DNA from: Phaeosaccion multiseriatum
Taxonomy: Eukaryota > Ochrophyta, other classes
Length of the DNA stretch: 64,000 nucleotides
Assembly: GCA_965112735.1 (NCBI GenBank)
Contig: OZ218957.1
Location: forward strand, 558,001-622,000
Reading direction: 5' to 3'
The position numbers and the translations under genes were made by a program. The notes under the pieces were generated by a model. That model ran no database searches. It was not told the origin of the DNA and saw nothing but the letters and a program-made list of their open reading frames with translations. Positions 1 through 25,107 of the stretch are shown piece after piece (within the stretch, counting starts at the first letter, position 1; every line of letters begins with the position of its first letter).

Positions 1-13448
<13,448 letters not shown>

Positions 13449-13476
13449 TGGTAAAGCCAAGGATTACATAAGTTTG

Positions 13477-13625
13477 TGAGTTGGTTGGTTGGTTGGTTGG
13501 TGGGTTGGTGGGTTGGTTGGTTGGTTGGTTGGTGGGTTGGTTGGTTGGTTGGTTGGTTGGTGGGTTGGTTGGTTGGTGGGTTGGTTGGTTGGTTGGGTGG
13601 TGGGTTGGTTGGTTGGTTGGTCGGT
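13477..13625. repeat. (GGTT)n microsatellite just after the TOR stop codon
   Basis: About 37 GGTT/GGTG tetranucleotides lie some 30 bp after the TOR stop, so they are probably inside the 3' UTR. The GG-tract spacing could form a two-tetrad quadruplex. Confidence 0.85.
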
Positions 13626-14160
13626 TGGGGTGCGTCCGTTTTGGTACCATGGGGCAATAGCTGCTGATAGCTGGCTCTCTCTGCTGGGGTGCGTCCGTTT
13701 TGGTATGGGCAAAGGCTTCATCCTGGCGGTGGTTTCCGTTGTGATCGGGGCAGGGCCTTTGTCTTATGGCCTTTGCTTCTAATTCTTATTCTTATTTCTG
13801 GGGCCTTCCTTCTCCTCAGCGGTATGGCCGTTGGTTCCCTGGGCCTTGTGCGGCAGGAGGCCTTTGGGAGGCCTTTGGGAGGCCTTGGAGGGCCTGGGAG
13901 GCGGGGGGGGGGGAGGGTGCTGGCTCGCAATGGACCCACCCTCTGTCTCTCTCTGTGTGCGGCGGTGAACAAGAGGGGGGGGGAGTATCTGTACATAGAC
14001 AATTTTACTCAATCGTTTCTACTTCTACTGCTACTTATTATCGAGCTTATACAGTTATAAATGCATGAATACAAAGAAAAACACACCGCTTAGGTATATC
14101 ATGGTACACAAAACTTGTCGTACTCGAGTATGATTGCCTCAAGCGTTTCCGCCGTCTGAA

Positions 14161-14320
14161 CCTATCTACCTGCCTGCCTACCTACCTACCTACCTACCTA
14201 CCTCCCTGCCTACGTACCTACCTACGTACCTACCTCCCTTCTTCCTACCTACCTACCTACCTACATGCCTACGTACCTCCCTACCTACGTATCTACCTAC
14301 GCACCTACGCACCTACGTCG
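14161..14320. repeat. (CCTA)n microsatellite
   Basis: Imperfect CTAC/CCTA repeats with CTGC and GTAC variants. No coding content. Confidence 0.8.
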
Positions 14321-15003
14321 CTACGGCGCAATGCAGTAAGCGCCACACCACAGCCACAAGGTACCTAAAGTAAGTGTACCCTCGGTAAGCGGTAAGCTTT
14401 CAATGCGGTGCTGTGCGGTGCGAGCCCCCCCTCAACGAAAGAGACAAAAAAAGAAAAAGAGACGTCTTTGAATGGACGATAAATTATATTTTCTTACGCA
14501 CAACCCAAGTGCCAAGCCCAAGTGCCAAGCCCAAGTGCCAAGCCGGGTGGCCGATATGAAGGTATTTGCCTCACACACGCGTCGCCACTCCCCTGCCCCG
14601 GCAACTAAATCATACCCGACCCGACCGACTGACCAGCAGACACGCCTCGCTATCATCCTGCTGTCACCCCGCCGTCAGCCTCGCGGACCACATGGAGCCT
14701 GTCTCTGTTCCCGTCCAGCGTTCCGTTCTCAACAAAGGGAAGCTTGACCCGTTGTGGCGTTAACTTTTAGGTTAAACCAACAAGGCCCTCACATCTCGCC
14801 CATTTCTTTCCTGGGCTCCTTCCTCAGCGGCTCTCTAAAAAAGCAAAAGCTTCAAAGCTTCCCTTCCCATTCCTTCCCTGCCTACCTCTCTAAAAAAGTA
14901 AAAGCAAGCGTGAAAGCTTCCCTTCCCATTCCTTCCCTGCCTACCTCTCTCCGCGCTACCCACACAGGAAGACGACGACGAACAACACGGACTGTGGCTT
15001 CGC

Positions 15004-15879
15004 TTACAACAGACGACTCACGACGGTGTTACCGAGGGTAGGGCGGGGAGGAGGGGCGCCGACGGGGGGGGGCTTATCCAAGAAGAAGGGCTCGACGCAC
15101 ATGGTGAGGGGGTACGAGGTGGGCGCCTTGTTGACGATTCGCACGGTGTTGGCGCCTCCGGGAGTCTCGATCATAGCACAGAAAGGCCGGGTGGTGCCGT
15201 CCTCCGAGTATATGTCGATGGTGTGCTTGAGGGAGTTGGGGCCCTGCACCAGCTCAACGAGGGCCTCCACGGGACGGCCTTCTGTCTGGACAGTGACCTT
15301 GACGCAAGAGACCTCGGGGCCGATGGGGTAGGTGAAGACCGAGCCGCCGCCCTGCAGGGTCTTGGGGGCACTCATGTCGAAAACGCTCTCGCTCAATTCG
15401 ACCAGGCCGGGCACTCCGCCGGGGGGGAGCATCTCCTTGGCGGGCAGCACTGACGCAATGATGGGGAACTCGATGCTGGCAATGTTGCGCACAAACAGGG
15501 ATCCGTATCCCGTGGGCGTCTCAATGGCACACCGGAAAGGGCGGTACTTGCCCTTGCCTGAGGTGATGACCATTGTCTGCTTGATGTTGTCGGGTCCTTC
15601 GCACCACTCCACGCGGGCGTTCAGCAAGCGGCCCTCAATCGTGTCCGGATCGTCCGCGGCGAGGCACACCATGAGCCTGTCGGGAGCCTCCTGGAACGAG
15701 AAGGTTTGCAGCTTGCCGCCCTGGATTCGCACCTGGCTTGGCGGTGGAGAGCTCACCTTGGAGAACTGGATGTCGCCATCAGTCTGATACAAGGCCCCAA
15801 CTCTCCTGCCGAGCGGCTGGGTAATAAATGCAGTGGTCTGGGCGACGCAGAGCGCCAGGACAGAGAGCTTCACCATCAT
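15004..15879 (-). CDS. Plastid-targeted protein with two copies of an uncharacterised domain (291 aa)
   Basis: Single-exon gene of unrecognised function. Residues 1-18 are a hydrophobic signal peptide, followed by TTAF and a basic QPLGRR stretch, matching the bipartite ASAFAP-type plastid presequence of algae with secondary red plastids. The mature part contains two related blocks, about residues 45-143 and 178-264. Each has an (E/Q)GPN(S/I) turn ahead of a hydrophobic strand, and later RPF..(A)IETP.G (RPFRCAIETPTG and RPFCAMIETPGG), then an (I/V)RI-type strand and a (F/Y)P(I/L) ending. This suggests an internal duplication of a beta-rich domain. The start could be either of the two adjacent Met codons. 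It lies tail-to-tail with TOR. Known: such presequences direct import via ER/periplastid membranes. Inferred: stromal or thylakoid-associated location. Confidence 0.85.
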   Translation of the reverse strand: MMVKLSVLALCVAQTTAFITQPLGRRVGALYQTDGDIQFSKVSSPPPSQVRIQGGKLQTFSFQEAPDRLMVCLAADDPDTIEGRLLNARVEWCEGPDNIKQTMVITSGKGKYRPFRCAIETPTGYGSLFVRNIASIEFPIIASVLPAKEMLPPGGVPGLVELSESVFDMSAPKTLQGGGSVFTYPIGPEVSCVKVTVQTEGRPVEALVELVQGPNSLKHTIDIYSEDGTTRPFCAMIETPGGANTVRIVNKAPTSYPLTMCVEPFFLDKPPPVGAPPPRPTLGNTVVSRLL

Positions 15880-18596
15880 TTTCTACTGTATGAGCTGATT
15901 TGAAAAAAATGCCGTTCTCCGCTCTCTACTTAGCGCTGCTGATGCGCCGTTCTCCAGTGAAACAGTAGAGTCTCGTCAGCACGACTACTGCTTCTAATGC
16001 GGCTGCTGCTTGTTGCTGTTGCTGTTGCTTTTTCTTTTGCTGCTGCTCAAAAAGCTCAGCTTGCCGTTTGTAAGGCCAGGGGCTGGGCATCACAGAGAGC
16101 GACGCTTATCGCACCAACACCCAAGCTTGTGGCGCGGGAGAAAAGCACAGAGAGGGGGGCAACACAAGCTTGTGCCCATGCCGTCACAGCCTCCATGGCT
16201 TGTGAGAAGGCATTGGCGCGGGCGAATGTCTTCAGCAGAGTCAGCTGTGTTGAAGAAGGTCGAGATGCCTTCACAGGGCCGTGGGAAGGAGCGTGTGGAC
16301 GAGGACAGCTCATGAAGAGAATGTTTATGTTTGAAATTCTCCCGCTGTGATCTTCACATCTTCTTGGAAAGGAGAGGCGTCCGTGAAGAGTACACTCCGA
16401 GGTTGGGGATGTTGCGTTGCAGCAGCGAGAGCAAATTCATGCGCTAGACGAAAACTAGGTAAGAGAGAGGGCGCTTTTTTTAGATTCTCCCCCCCCCCCC
16501 CCCCCTGTAACTCTCTACTCTCCTTCTTCGCCCCCCGTCTCATGTGCTTACCTGCTCCGTCCCTTGCCCCTATTTTCCTTTCCTCCCTCCCGTTCTTCAC
16601 CCATACAGGTGAAGAATATTGGGACTCAATGAGAGCGAACGGACGGAATCTGGACTCATCCTCGCCAGGGGAGACGAGTGGAGCATCTACAGGGAGGAGG
16701 AGTACAAGTAAGAGCAGGAGAATGTGCGGCCCATCCTGAGAGATGGGAATCCGCTGCCTACCTGCCTACCCGGAATCGGCAAGGGGGGGGGGGGGGCAAC
16801 TCAGCCAGTGAGGTGGCGGCCCTTTTCTTCTTTCACCTCGGGCGCCCCGTCTCCGCTTGTGCCGTTCTAGTGTGCCTCAGCCGTGCATAATGAAGAGCCG
16901 TCGCTCACTTTCACTGCTCGTGTCCGCGCCAGCCGGAGCACTCCTGCCACAGCGCCACTGCTCTACACAGCGCTCGGTGGGTACGGCGTCATGCTGGGCG
17001 GGTCGCCCTCGGAGGATCGAAGCGGTTGTCAATGGAGCGCCTTTTTGTTGCGAAGGAGACAAGGACGTCGAGAGAGGGCGGTGCGCGCTACACTGATGAG
17101 GAGGTCACTCGCTACTGCACACGTGACCCGTTCATCAACCGCAGCAGTTGGTGGTACATGAGGAGGAGGGGAAGCAAAGACGCTTCCCCACTTCGAATGG
17201 CACGGATCTGATGCCCAACGAAGAGCCAAGCTCCTCGCGGAGGTGTGCGCTGGAGGACTGACAGACCCTTCCCTGAGAGACCCTTCCCTGAGAGGCCCTT
17301 TCTCAGCTCCCAGCCACAGCCAAGCTCGCGCCGGGCCCCGCGGACGTGTGCAGAAACCCATCAGTCAGCAGGTGCCGCGTGAGCGGGGCGAAGACGCGCA
17401 CTTCGCTCCGATTGTGCAGCTTGGGAGGCGGCTCTATTTCCAAAGCGCAAGCAAGTAGGCGGGTACTTCAACATCGCTTCCCCATCGCCACCCCCGCAAC
17501 TATCACCCCTTCCTCCCCAACCATCACCAGTACCATCATCATCGTCTTGTTCGTGTACAAGCCAGAGCACCACATGGCCTGCCTGCCCACCCCACCGTGA
17601 AGCGTGAAGGGGCCGTGGGGGCGGCCGGGAACAGCTCGAGGCGTGTCAACTCAGGGCCAGTCGAGCTGAACTGTAGTACGGGGAGGAGGGGAGAAGTGGT
17701 AGTGGATGGGGAGCAGAGGGGAGAGGAGAAGCGAAGGCATCCAGATTCAGCCCAGCGAACAAGGAGGAGAAGGGAGCGAGAACAACAACTACTCGGGGAG
17801 AAAGGCGACGCGGATGATTGTGGACAATCATGATGACGGAATCGAGGCAAGGGCAAAGCTGTTACTTACTAGAAGTAAGAAAATTGAAATCACCAAGATC
17901 GTCTTGGACTTGCCTGTCGTACGACATTGTGCATGGGGGTCATTCATCAAAATGGACCAGTCGTCGGACCCCTCCTTTGAAACGTTTCAAAATGTCCCTC
18001 CACGAGCCTCCGATCTCAGCCTCCTCCTCTTTTTTTTCTTCCCGAACAAGCGTTCAGAGGATGCTCAATGCCTGCCCCCTAGGGTTGCCAATAAAAGGAT
18101 CGTCTTTCCAGCAAGCAACAAGGCCAATTGTGCGGCACGCACTGCGGCACTGGCTCGACCAGCAGCACAGGCAGCCCACCAGCTCCGTCAGGGCAGCCAC
18201 AGCCATCCAAGCGTGATAATCAGAGAGGAGAGCAGCCAGCGGAGTAGCACCACAGGAGAGGGGGCAAAAAAAATGAAAGCTAGCAACAAAGAGAACGCCC
18301 TGCAGCAGGATCCCAACGAAACAAAGTGTGAGAGCACTGCCTGCTGCCTGCCGAGAGAGTCTGCTACTGCTCACGTTGACTCACAGGAGAAAGGAAATGT
18401 CGGGCGTGCGGAAGGGCGAGCGGGAAGCCCTCGACTCGTGGCCTTCTTTCTCGCCACAAAACGGCGCCATATTTTCTTCAGTAAAAGCTGGCATAGGGAA
18501 AGATGGAATAGCGCCACCACACCCGTGAGCGACTGGCACGGTGTGACTGTGGAGAGCGAGACCATTACTACCAGACTCGAGCTGAAATATTCTGTA
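15880..18596. other. Gene-poor spacer with a possible decayed coding fragment
   Basis: No intact gene is convincing. On the + strand about 16612-16795 reads like damaged coding sequence ('EEYWDSMRANGRNLDS', then, after a frameshift, 'DEWSIYREEEYK' and 'EQENVRPILRDGNPLP'), followed by a poly-G run at 16781. A further stretch near 17025-17210 ('ARYTDEEVTRYCTRDPFINR') may belong to the same remnant. The protein family was not recognised. A long open frame at 17706-18731 has no family features and overlaps the end of the next gene in antisense. Confidence 0.35.
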
Positions 18597-20517
18597 TTAC
18601 GGGTATTTGATGGAGCCGTCGACGCAGTTGTACCAATACTCTCCGCCCGTCTGATCGTCGAGGTAACATACCCAATCTGCAGGGTTCTCGAACTCTGGAA
18701 CAGGGGCTCCGTCCCCCGCACCGGGCAGTAGAGCTGCGGGCTTCTCCCACACGCACTCCTGCGTAATGGCGTTGTACCAGTACGGGTGACCAGAGCTCTC
18801 GTCAAAGCACTCCGTCCACTGCGAGGCTTCGTCCTTTTTGGAAAGAGTCTCCCCAACCCCGCCCGCCGTTCCTCCTTCTCCTCCTGCTCCTGCTCCTCCT
18901 CCTGCCGCCGGTGTTAGTTGCTTCCCCTCCATACCCGGCGGCGGCACCCAGCTTGCCTCTGCCCGAGAGAAAGCAGAAGGAGGATGGGGAGGACACGGAG
19001 GAGGAGAACGGAGTGAGAAGAAGAAGGGGCGGAGGGAGGAGTGAACAGGTGGGGGGGCTGGGGTGTCAGAGAGGGTGAGAGGGTGATACCAAGCTCGGCA
19101 AACGAAGCGCTTCGAACTGTCTGAAAGCGATTGCCACTATCCCATCCCCTCTCTCCCTCTCTCTTTCGCTCACCTCCTGTCAGCTGATTGAAGTAGTAGG
19201 ACGCCCCTGCGTTTTCGTCAAAGTACTCCACCCAGTCGTCGGTGTTGGTCGTGGTCACAGCACTGGCACTCACACTTGCACTCGCCGCTGCGGCATCGCT
19301 CCCCTCCACCCCTCCTGCGTCTCCCTGTTGTGGCGTTGTCCAACACAAAGGACACAAAGAAATGTGCACGTGGAGGGTGGGGGGGAGGGTGGACAACAAA
19401 AACGTGAGAAATAAGAGCACGGGCAGAGCGAATCGGCAAGTTCCGCCGCGATGTGACGTGTGTGAGTTGCGGTAAAGACACTTTCCCGAACGATGGCGAA
19501 ACTAACGAGAGATGCGAGATAGCGCAGAGCGGCCGTGAAGGACAGCAGGCGCAGCTCGCTCAGGCTGGCTCCAGTTTCAGTTCCACGTGGCGCCCAAGCC
19601 TGCTCTCCTCTCCTCTCCCTTCTTCGCCTCCCCTCCCCTTCCCTCCCCTCCCCTCCCCTCCCCTCCCCTCCCCTCCCCTCCCCTCCCCCTTGACGCACCG
19701 ACTGCGCAACTAAGGTAGACGCTTTGGCAGCGAGTGTGCTGTTCAAAGCTTGTGTTTCCGAGAGCTCCTTCTCCAATGCCTGTTGCCTGGCCTGCTGCTG
19801 TTCTTGTTGACTTAGCATAAGCCGCATTGACGCCTCGAGCTCGTTGAGCTTGGACTTGACACGCTCCTCCACGGCAGCCTGGGCGTAGAGGTAGAGGGAA
19901 GGGAGCGCCGAAGGGAGGGAGGGAGGGAGGGAGGGAGGGAAGGGAGGGAGGGAGGGAGGGAAGGAAGGGGGGAGGGAGGGAGGGAGGCGAGTGAGTGAGT
20001 GGACGAGTGGATGAGCGAATGAGTGAGTGAGTGGGTGAGTGAGTGAGTGAGTGAGTGAGTGTAGAGACAAAGCAGAGGGAGGGGAGAACGACAAAAAAAG
20101 CTCTCTACTGTGTCTCTGAGTGTCTCTCCCGAGTACCACGGCACGAGAGTGCACACATAATAGACTTCACGTACATTAAACGGGCACATATCTATCACAT
20201 CCACTACCATCCATCCATCCATCCACTGCCATCCATCCATCCACCTCTCCTCTGCTCAGGCACCCACCTCGAGAGCAGTTCCTCCTCCCTTTTTATCCTC
20301 TCCCCGATCCGAGGCTGAGGAGCTTGTATCTGTAGCCGTGGCGGTAGCAGTGGTGGTGCCTTTGGCTGCCATCTGCAGGGTGCGAGCCATCTCCTCTTCA
20401 TCGTCGCTGTCGTGCTCCAACGCTGCTGCCCCTTCTGCTAGGAGACGATCCTCCTCCTCCTTGGCCACTCGAGCCTCCTCCTCTGTGGTGATATATATAT
20501 ATATATGTGTGTGTGTA

Positions 20518-20553
<36 letters not shown>

Positions 20554-21642
20554 CGTGTATGTGTGGGTGCGGGTGGTTGTGTGTGTGTGGGTGTGTGGGT
20601 GCGTGTGTGAGAGTGTTCGAGTGTTTAGCGGAGAGGGGATGGGAATGGCCAGGGATGGTGGCATCAGGAGCCGAGGAAGGAAGGAAGGAAGGAAGGAACC
20701 CTTTGCTGACACCAATCCCGAGGGGTGGGGGGCGGCAAGAAGAGAGTTGAGGCCCAGCGAAGCAAGCGAGCTTGCACAGCGTCTTCAGCCTCAGGCACTC
20801 CCTGACCAACCAACCAACCAACCAACCAACCAACCCACCCATCCACCGACCAACAAGCCTAATGTGCCCTCCTCACCCCCTCCTCTTCCCTCACCCACCT
20901 TTCCTCCTCTTCTCCGCAAGAGCATTCTCTTCTCTAATGCGTTCCAACACCTCTTGCTGCTTCTCCATATGCCTCTGCATGGCCTCCTTCTGCTCCGCCA
21001 ATCCCCTCAACGCCTCCTCCTGCACGAGTTGCGCCTCCGCCTTCTCCCTCGCCATTTCCGCCTTCATCTCCTCCACCGCCTTCATCTCCTCCGCCTGCTG
21101 TATCACCAACCGCTCCTGATCTGCCTCCACCTTGGCCTGAAGCGTCGTCAACTCGGCCTGATGCTGGCGTCGAAGCTCCTCCATCTGGCGCCTCTCCTCT
21201 GCCTCCGCCTCCTCCGCCTCTCTCTTGGCCTTCTCCGCCCTCTCTGCCTCGAGCTTTGCCGCAGCGAGGAGCTCTTGTACTTTGCACGTCTCCTCCTCGC
21301 GCGCCTTCGCTGTCAGCTCCAGATTGGCTTGCATGGCAGAGGCAACCTGTGGTGGTGGTAGGTTGTAGGTTCAGTTGGTGGGTACAGAGTGTAATAATTG
21401 TAAGGGCAGGGGGAGATCATATGACTTTACCCCGTGTAGACACACAGCCACACATCGACCCCACCCGCCCCACCTCACCGTACTGCTGCTTCCCCTTCTT
21501 CTCTTTCCTCTTCTTCTCCTTCCCCCTCACTCATACACTCACACCCACACACATACACACACACACACACATACACACACACATACCCACTCACGCACAC
21601 ACACACACTCACACACACCGACACACACACACACACCCACCC

Positions 21643-21675
<33 letters not shown>

Positions 21676-22430
21676 TACACACACACACCCCTACCTCATC
21701 GTACTGCTGCTTCCTCTCCTTCTCTTCCTCCTCAAGGCGCTTGGCCATGCTCTCCTTCAACTCCTTGATGACTTGCTCCTCCGCCGCCACGCTCTCCTTC
21801 AGCGTCCGCAGCTCGTTCCTCTCCTCCTCCCGCATGGCCTCCGCACGAGCGGCCTCCGCAGCAAGCTCCTTCAAGTGAGCCTGTTTGGGTGGGTGAGTGG
21901 GTGGGTGAGTGGGTGAGTGGGTGAGTGGGATAGGGGGTCAGTCTGAGTTTGAGTTTTTGAGTTTTGAGTTTCGTGTGTTTGAGTTTCGAGTTTGTTTGTT
22001 TTTGGAGGGGGGAGCATCAGCATCCAACGGCAGGGCAGGGACGAGTCCTTAAGTCTATGAAATGTCCACCCTCCCACCCTCCCCGCTTACTTTCCCAACA
22101 CCCCCCCTCCGCTCCCTCCTCTCCTCTCCTCTCCTCTCCTCTCCTCTCAAGTCGCGCACCTCGTGTTCCACCTTCCTCGCTTCGTCCGCCTCCCTCCGCT
22201 TCTCCTCCTGCCGAGCCACCCTGTCTTGCATGGCCCGGAGCTCCATGCTCTCAAGCATTGTAGCATAGCTGCCTCCCCCCACACTTGCCTCCACCGACCC
22301 ACCCCCATCCAATTCTCCTCCTCCTCCTCCTCCTCCTCCTCCTCCTCCTCCTCCTCCTCCTCCTCCTCCTCCTCCTCCTCCTCCTCCTCCTCCTCCTCCT
22401 CCTCGAGAGCTCCCACCCCCTCTAGAGCTC

Positions 22431-22464
<34 letters not shown>

Positions 22465-25060
22465 CTCCTCCTCCTCCTCCTCCTCCTCCTCCTCCTCCTC
22501 CTCCCCCTCCTCCTCCTCCTCCTCCTCCTCCCACCCCCCTGCCCCCCCCCCCTGTCCCTGTCGACCCTCCTCCTCCCCTACTCAAGCCTTCTGATCCTTC
22601 TCTACTCTCCCCGCCCTCTCTCCTCCCACTCCCAGTGTGCGAGCCCCACTCTTCAACATCCTTCCTCCTCCTCTCTGCCTCGGCCTCCATAGCCAGCTCC
22701 ATCCGATTCCTTTCGTAACTGCGCATCTCTCTCCTCCGCATACTCTCCTTGCGAGCCTTACGACTGCGCGCCACACACTGAATCGTCACAGCCGCATCTC
22801 CCTTCCCTCTTCCTCTTCCTCCTCCTCCTCCTCCTCCACCTCCTCCTCCTCCTCCTCCTCCTGCAGATCGTAACCGTCCGTTAGCGTCGTACCCCTCCTC
22901 ATCATCATCGTCGTCGTCTAAGTCGTCTTCTCCTCCATCGTCGTTCATCGATGGGGAGTGAAGAAGGGGTCCTTCTCGCCCCTCTACCCCTGCCTCACGC
23001 CCGCCCGAAGAGGAGTCAGCGGCAGTACCTTGCCCTCTGCTGCGCTCGCGGCTGCCGTCTCGGCTCTTGGGCTTGCTCCCTCCTCCCCCTCCTCCCCCTC
23101 CTCCTCCTCCTCCTCCTCCTCCTCCTCCTCCTCCTCCTCCTCCTCCTCCTCCTCCTCCTGCTCCATCCTCCTCCCCAACCCCCCAGGTCCCTCGCCCATT
23201 GAGCCGTGCCTCCGCCGCCTCACTCTGCAGCCGTTTCAAAGTCTTAGCCCTGCCCCTAGCAATATGCCCCCTCTCCAACGCCTGTAACCGTCTAGCGGCG
23301 CTATCCCGCATGGCCGCTTCCTTCTGTTTTTGCTCCTCTTGCTGCCTAAGCCGCTCTTGCTGCTCTTGCTCCTGCTGCCTTCGCAGGCGAATTGCCTCCA
23401 CTTCTTGCTTGGCTTTGTGACTCCTCCAACCCGACTGTGTGGAAAGAATTACGTAATGATTACGTATCGACCATGCGTTATTACCCGTACGACAAAGAGC
23501 AAAGGGCAAAGCATCACAACGGGGTACGAAAGGGGGGTGGGGATGGCAGTGGAGGCGGGCATTAGGGCTTGTCCAAGCCACAAGTCCAAAGTCGTTACTG
23601 AAACCGCAAAGCCCTCCTAATTGAGCCAGAAGCCTTCCAAAGTCGTGAAACAAGCCACGATTATATCCTTCGTACCTGCAAAGCCGTCGCCCCTTGTGCT
23701 TGCTGCTGCTTCTTGCGCTGTCTCCTCGACTTCTCAAGTCTCGCTTCGTAACTACGTGTGATGCTCTGCAGCTTAACCGCCGCCTCTGTCTTCTTCACAT
23801 GCTCCTTCTTCGCCACCTGGGAGGGGAAAGGAGGGAGGGAGAGGGGGAGGGAGGGAGGGAGGGAGCAGTTGGAGGGAGGGAGAGGGGGAAGGAGGGAGGG
23901 AGGGAGGGAGGGAGGGAGGGAGGGAGGGAGGGAGGGAGGGAGGGAGGGAGGGAGGGAGCAATGGAGGCAACCCGACGTGATGAGACTGAGCGAGCGTGGT
24001 GTATGGAGGGGATGCATCGACCCGTTCGTGGCCTGCACAAAGCCCGCCAACCCCCCCCCCCCCCCCATCCACTGCCATCCCTTACCTTGAGCCCCTCCAC
24101 TTTGTGCCTTGCCTGCCTCGCTCTGCAAGCCTGCTCAATCTTGACTGCGGCAACACGCTGCTGCTTCTCCATCTGAGGGGGGAGAGGGGAGGGGGGAGGG
24201 GGGATGGCAGCGGATGGCAGCGGATGGCAGTGGATGGCAGTGGATGGCAGTGGATGGCAGTGGATGGATACCGAGGATAGGGAAGGAGCGGAAGAGAGAA
24301 ATAGAGGGAGCGACAGGGAGAGGAAGGAGGCGAGGAGAGGGGAGTAAGAATAGGAGTGGCAGCGGGAGACAGAGAGCGCACAAGGGTCAACCGCACGCAC
24401 GTACAACAGGAGAAGGCACCAGCCCCACCCTCACCGCAACCCACCCCACCCCACCCCACCCCCGCCGTACCTTCTTCTGCCCTGCCACGATCTTGGCATG
24501 CTGTCGTCTCTGCAGGGCTTGGAGCTTGGTGGCAGCCACAGCGCTCCTCTCCCTCTCCGCCTTGGCCCTAAGCAGCGCACTGCGATGGTGCTTGACGACA
24601 TGCCTGCCTCTGTGCCCTCGAAAGGCTGCCTGCAGCTTCACTGCCTCGGCCTCTTGAAGAATGCGATGGCGGGCCGCTCGGGCGATCTCCCGACCCATAT
24701 GCCCGCGCCATACGCGCTGGATCGTGCGCGCCGCTCTCTGTGAGTGTGGATGGATGGGTGGATGGGTGGATGGGTGGGTGGGTGGGTGGGTGGGTGGGTG
24801 GTTTGGGTGGTTAGTAGAGGGAACATGGGCATTAGCGAGGAGGTTAGGTTAAGGGGAGGGAGGGAGGGAGGGAGGGAGGGAGGAGAGGGAGGTTCAGTGG
24901 CGTGTAGGACTCTTATTGATCTGTACCTGCTCCTTCTTATACTGCAGAAGCTTCTTGGCGTTGACCCTGCGGGCCCTCTCGCGCACCTGCGAGGAGTGGT
25001 CATACAATCAAGTCGTCGTCAGTTGGGGGGGGGGGGCAATGTATTATGTCTTGGACAGAC

Positions 25061-25107
<47 letters not shown>

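Larger units (their letters stand above)
13449..15003. other. Intergenic spacer between convergent genes
   Basis: It holds a (GGTT)n array at about 13477-13625, two copies of a short 'GGGTGCGTCCGTTTTGGTA' phrase just after it, a G-rich GGCCTTTGGGA repeat near 13858, a (CCTA)n array at about 14161-14320, and two near-identical 60-bp blocks at about 14850-14950 (CTTCCCTTCCCATTCCTTCC). The TOR 3' UTR and polyadenylation site must lie here. A clear poly(A) signal was not picked. No protein-coding gene is supported. Confidence 0.6.

Noticed and set aside
17706-18731. 341-codon open frame on the plus strand
   Set aside because: No recognisable domain or signal, poor composition, and its end overlaps the conserved WW-domain exon of the minus-strand gene in antisense.
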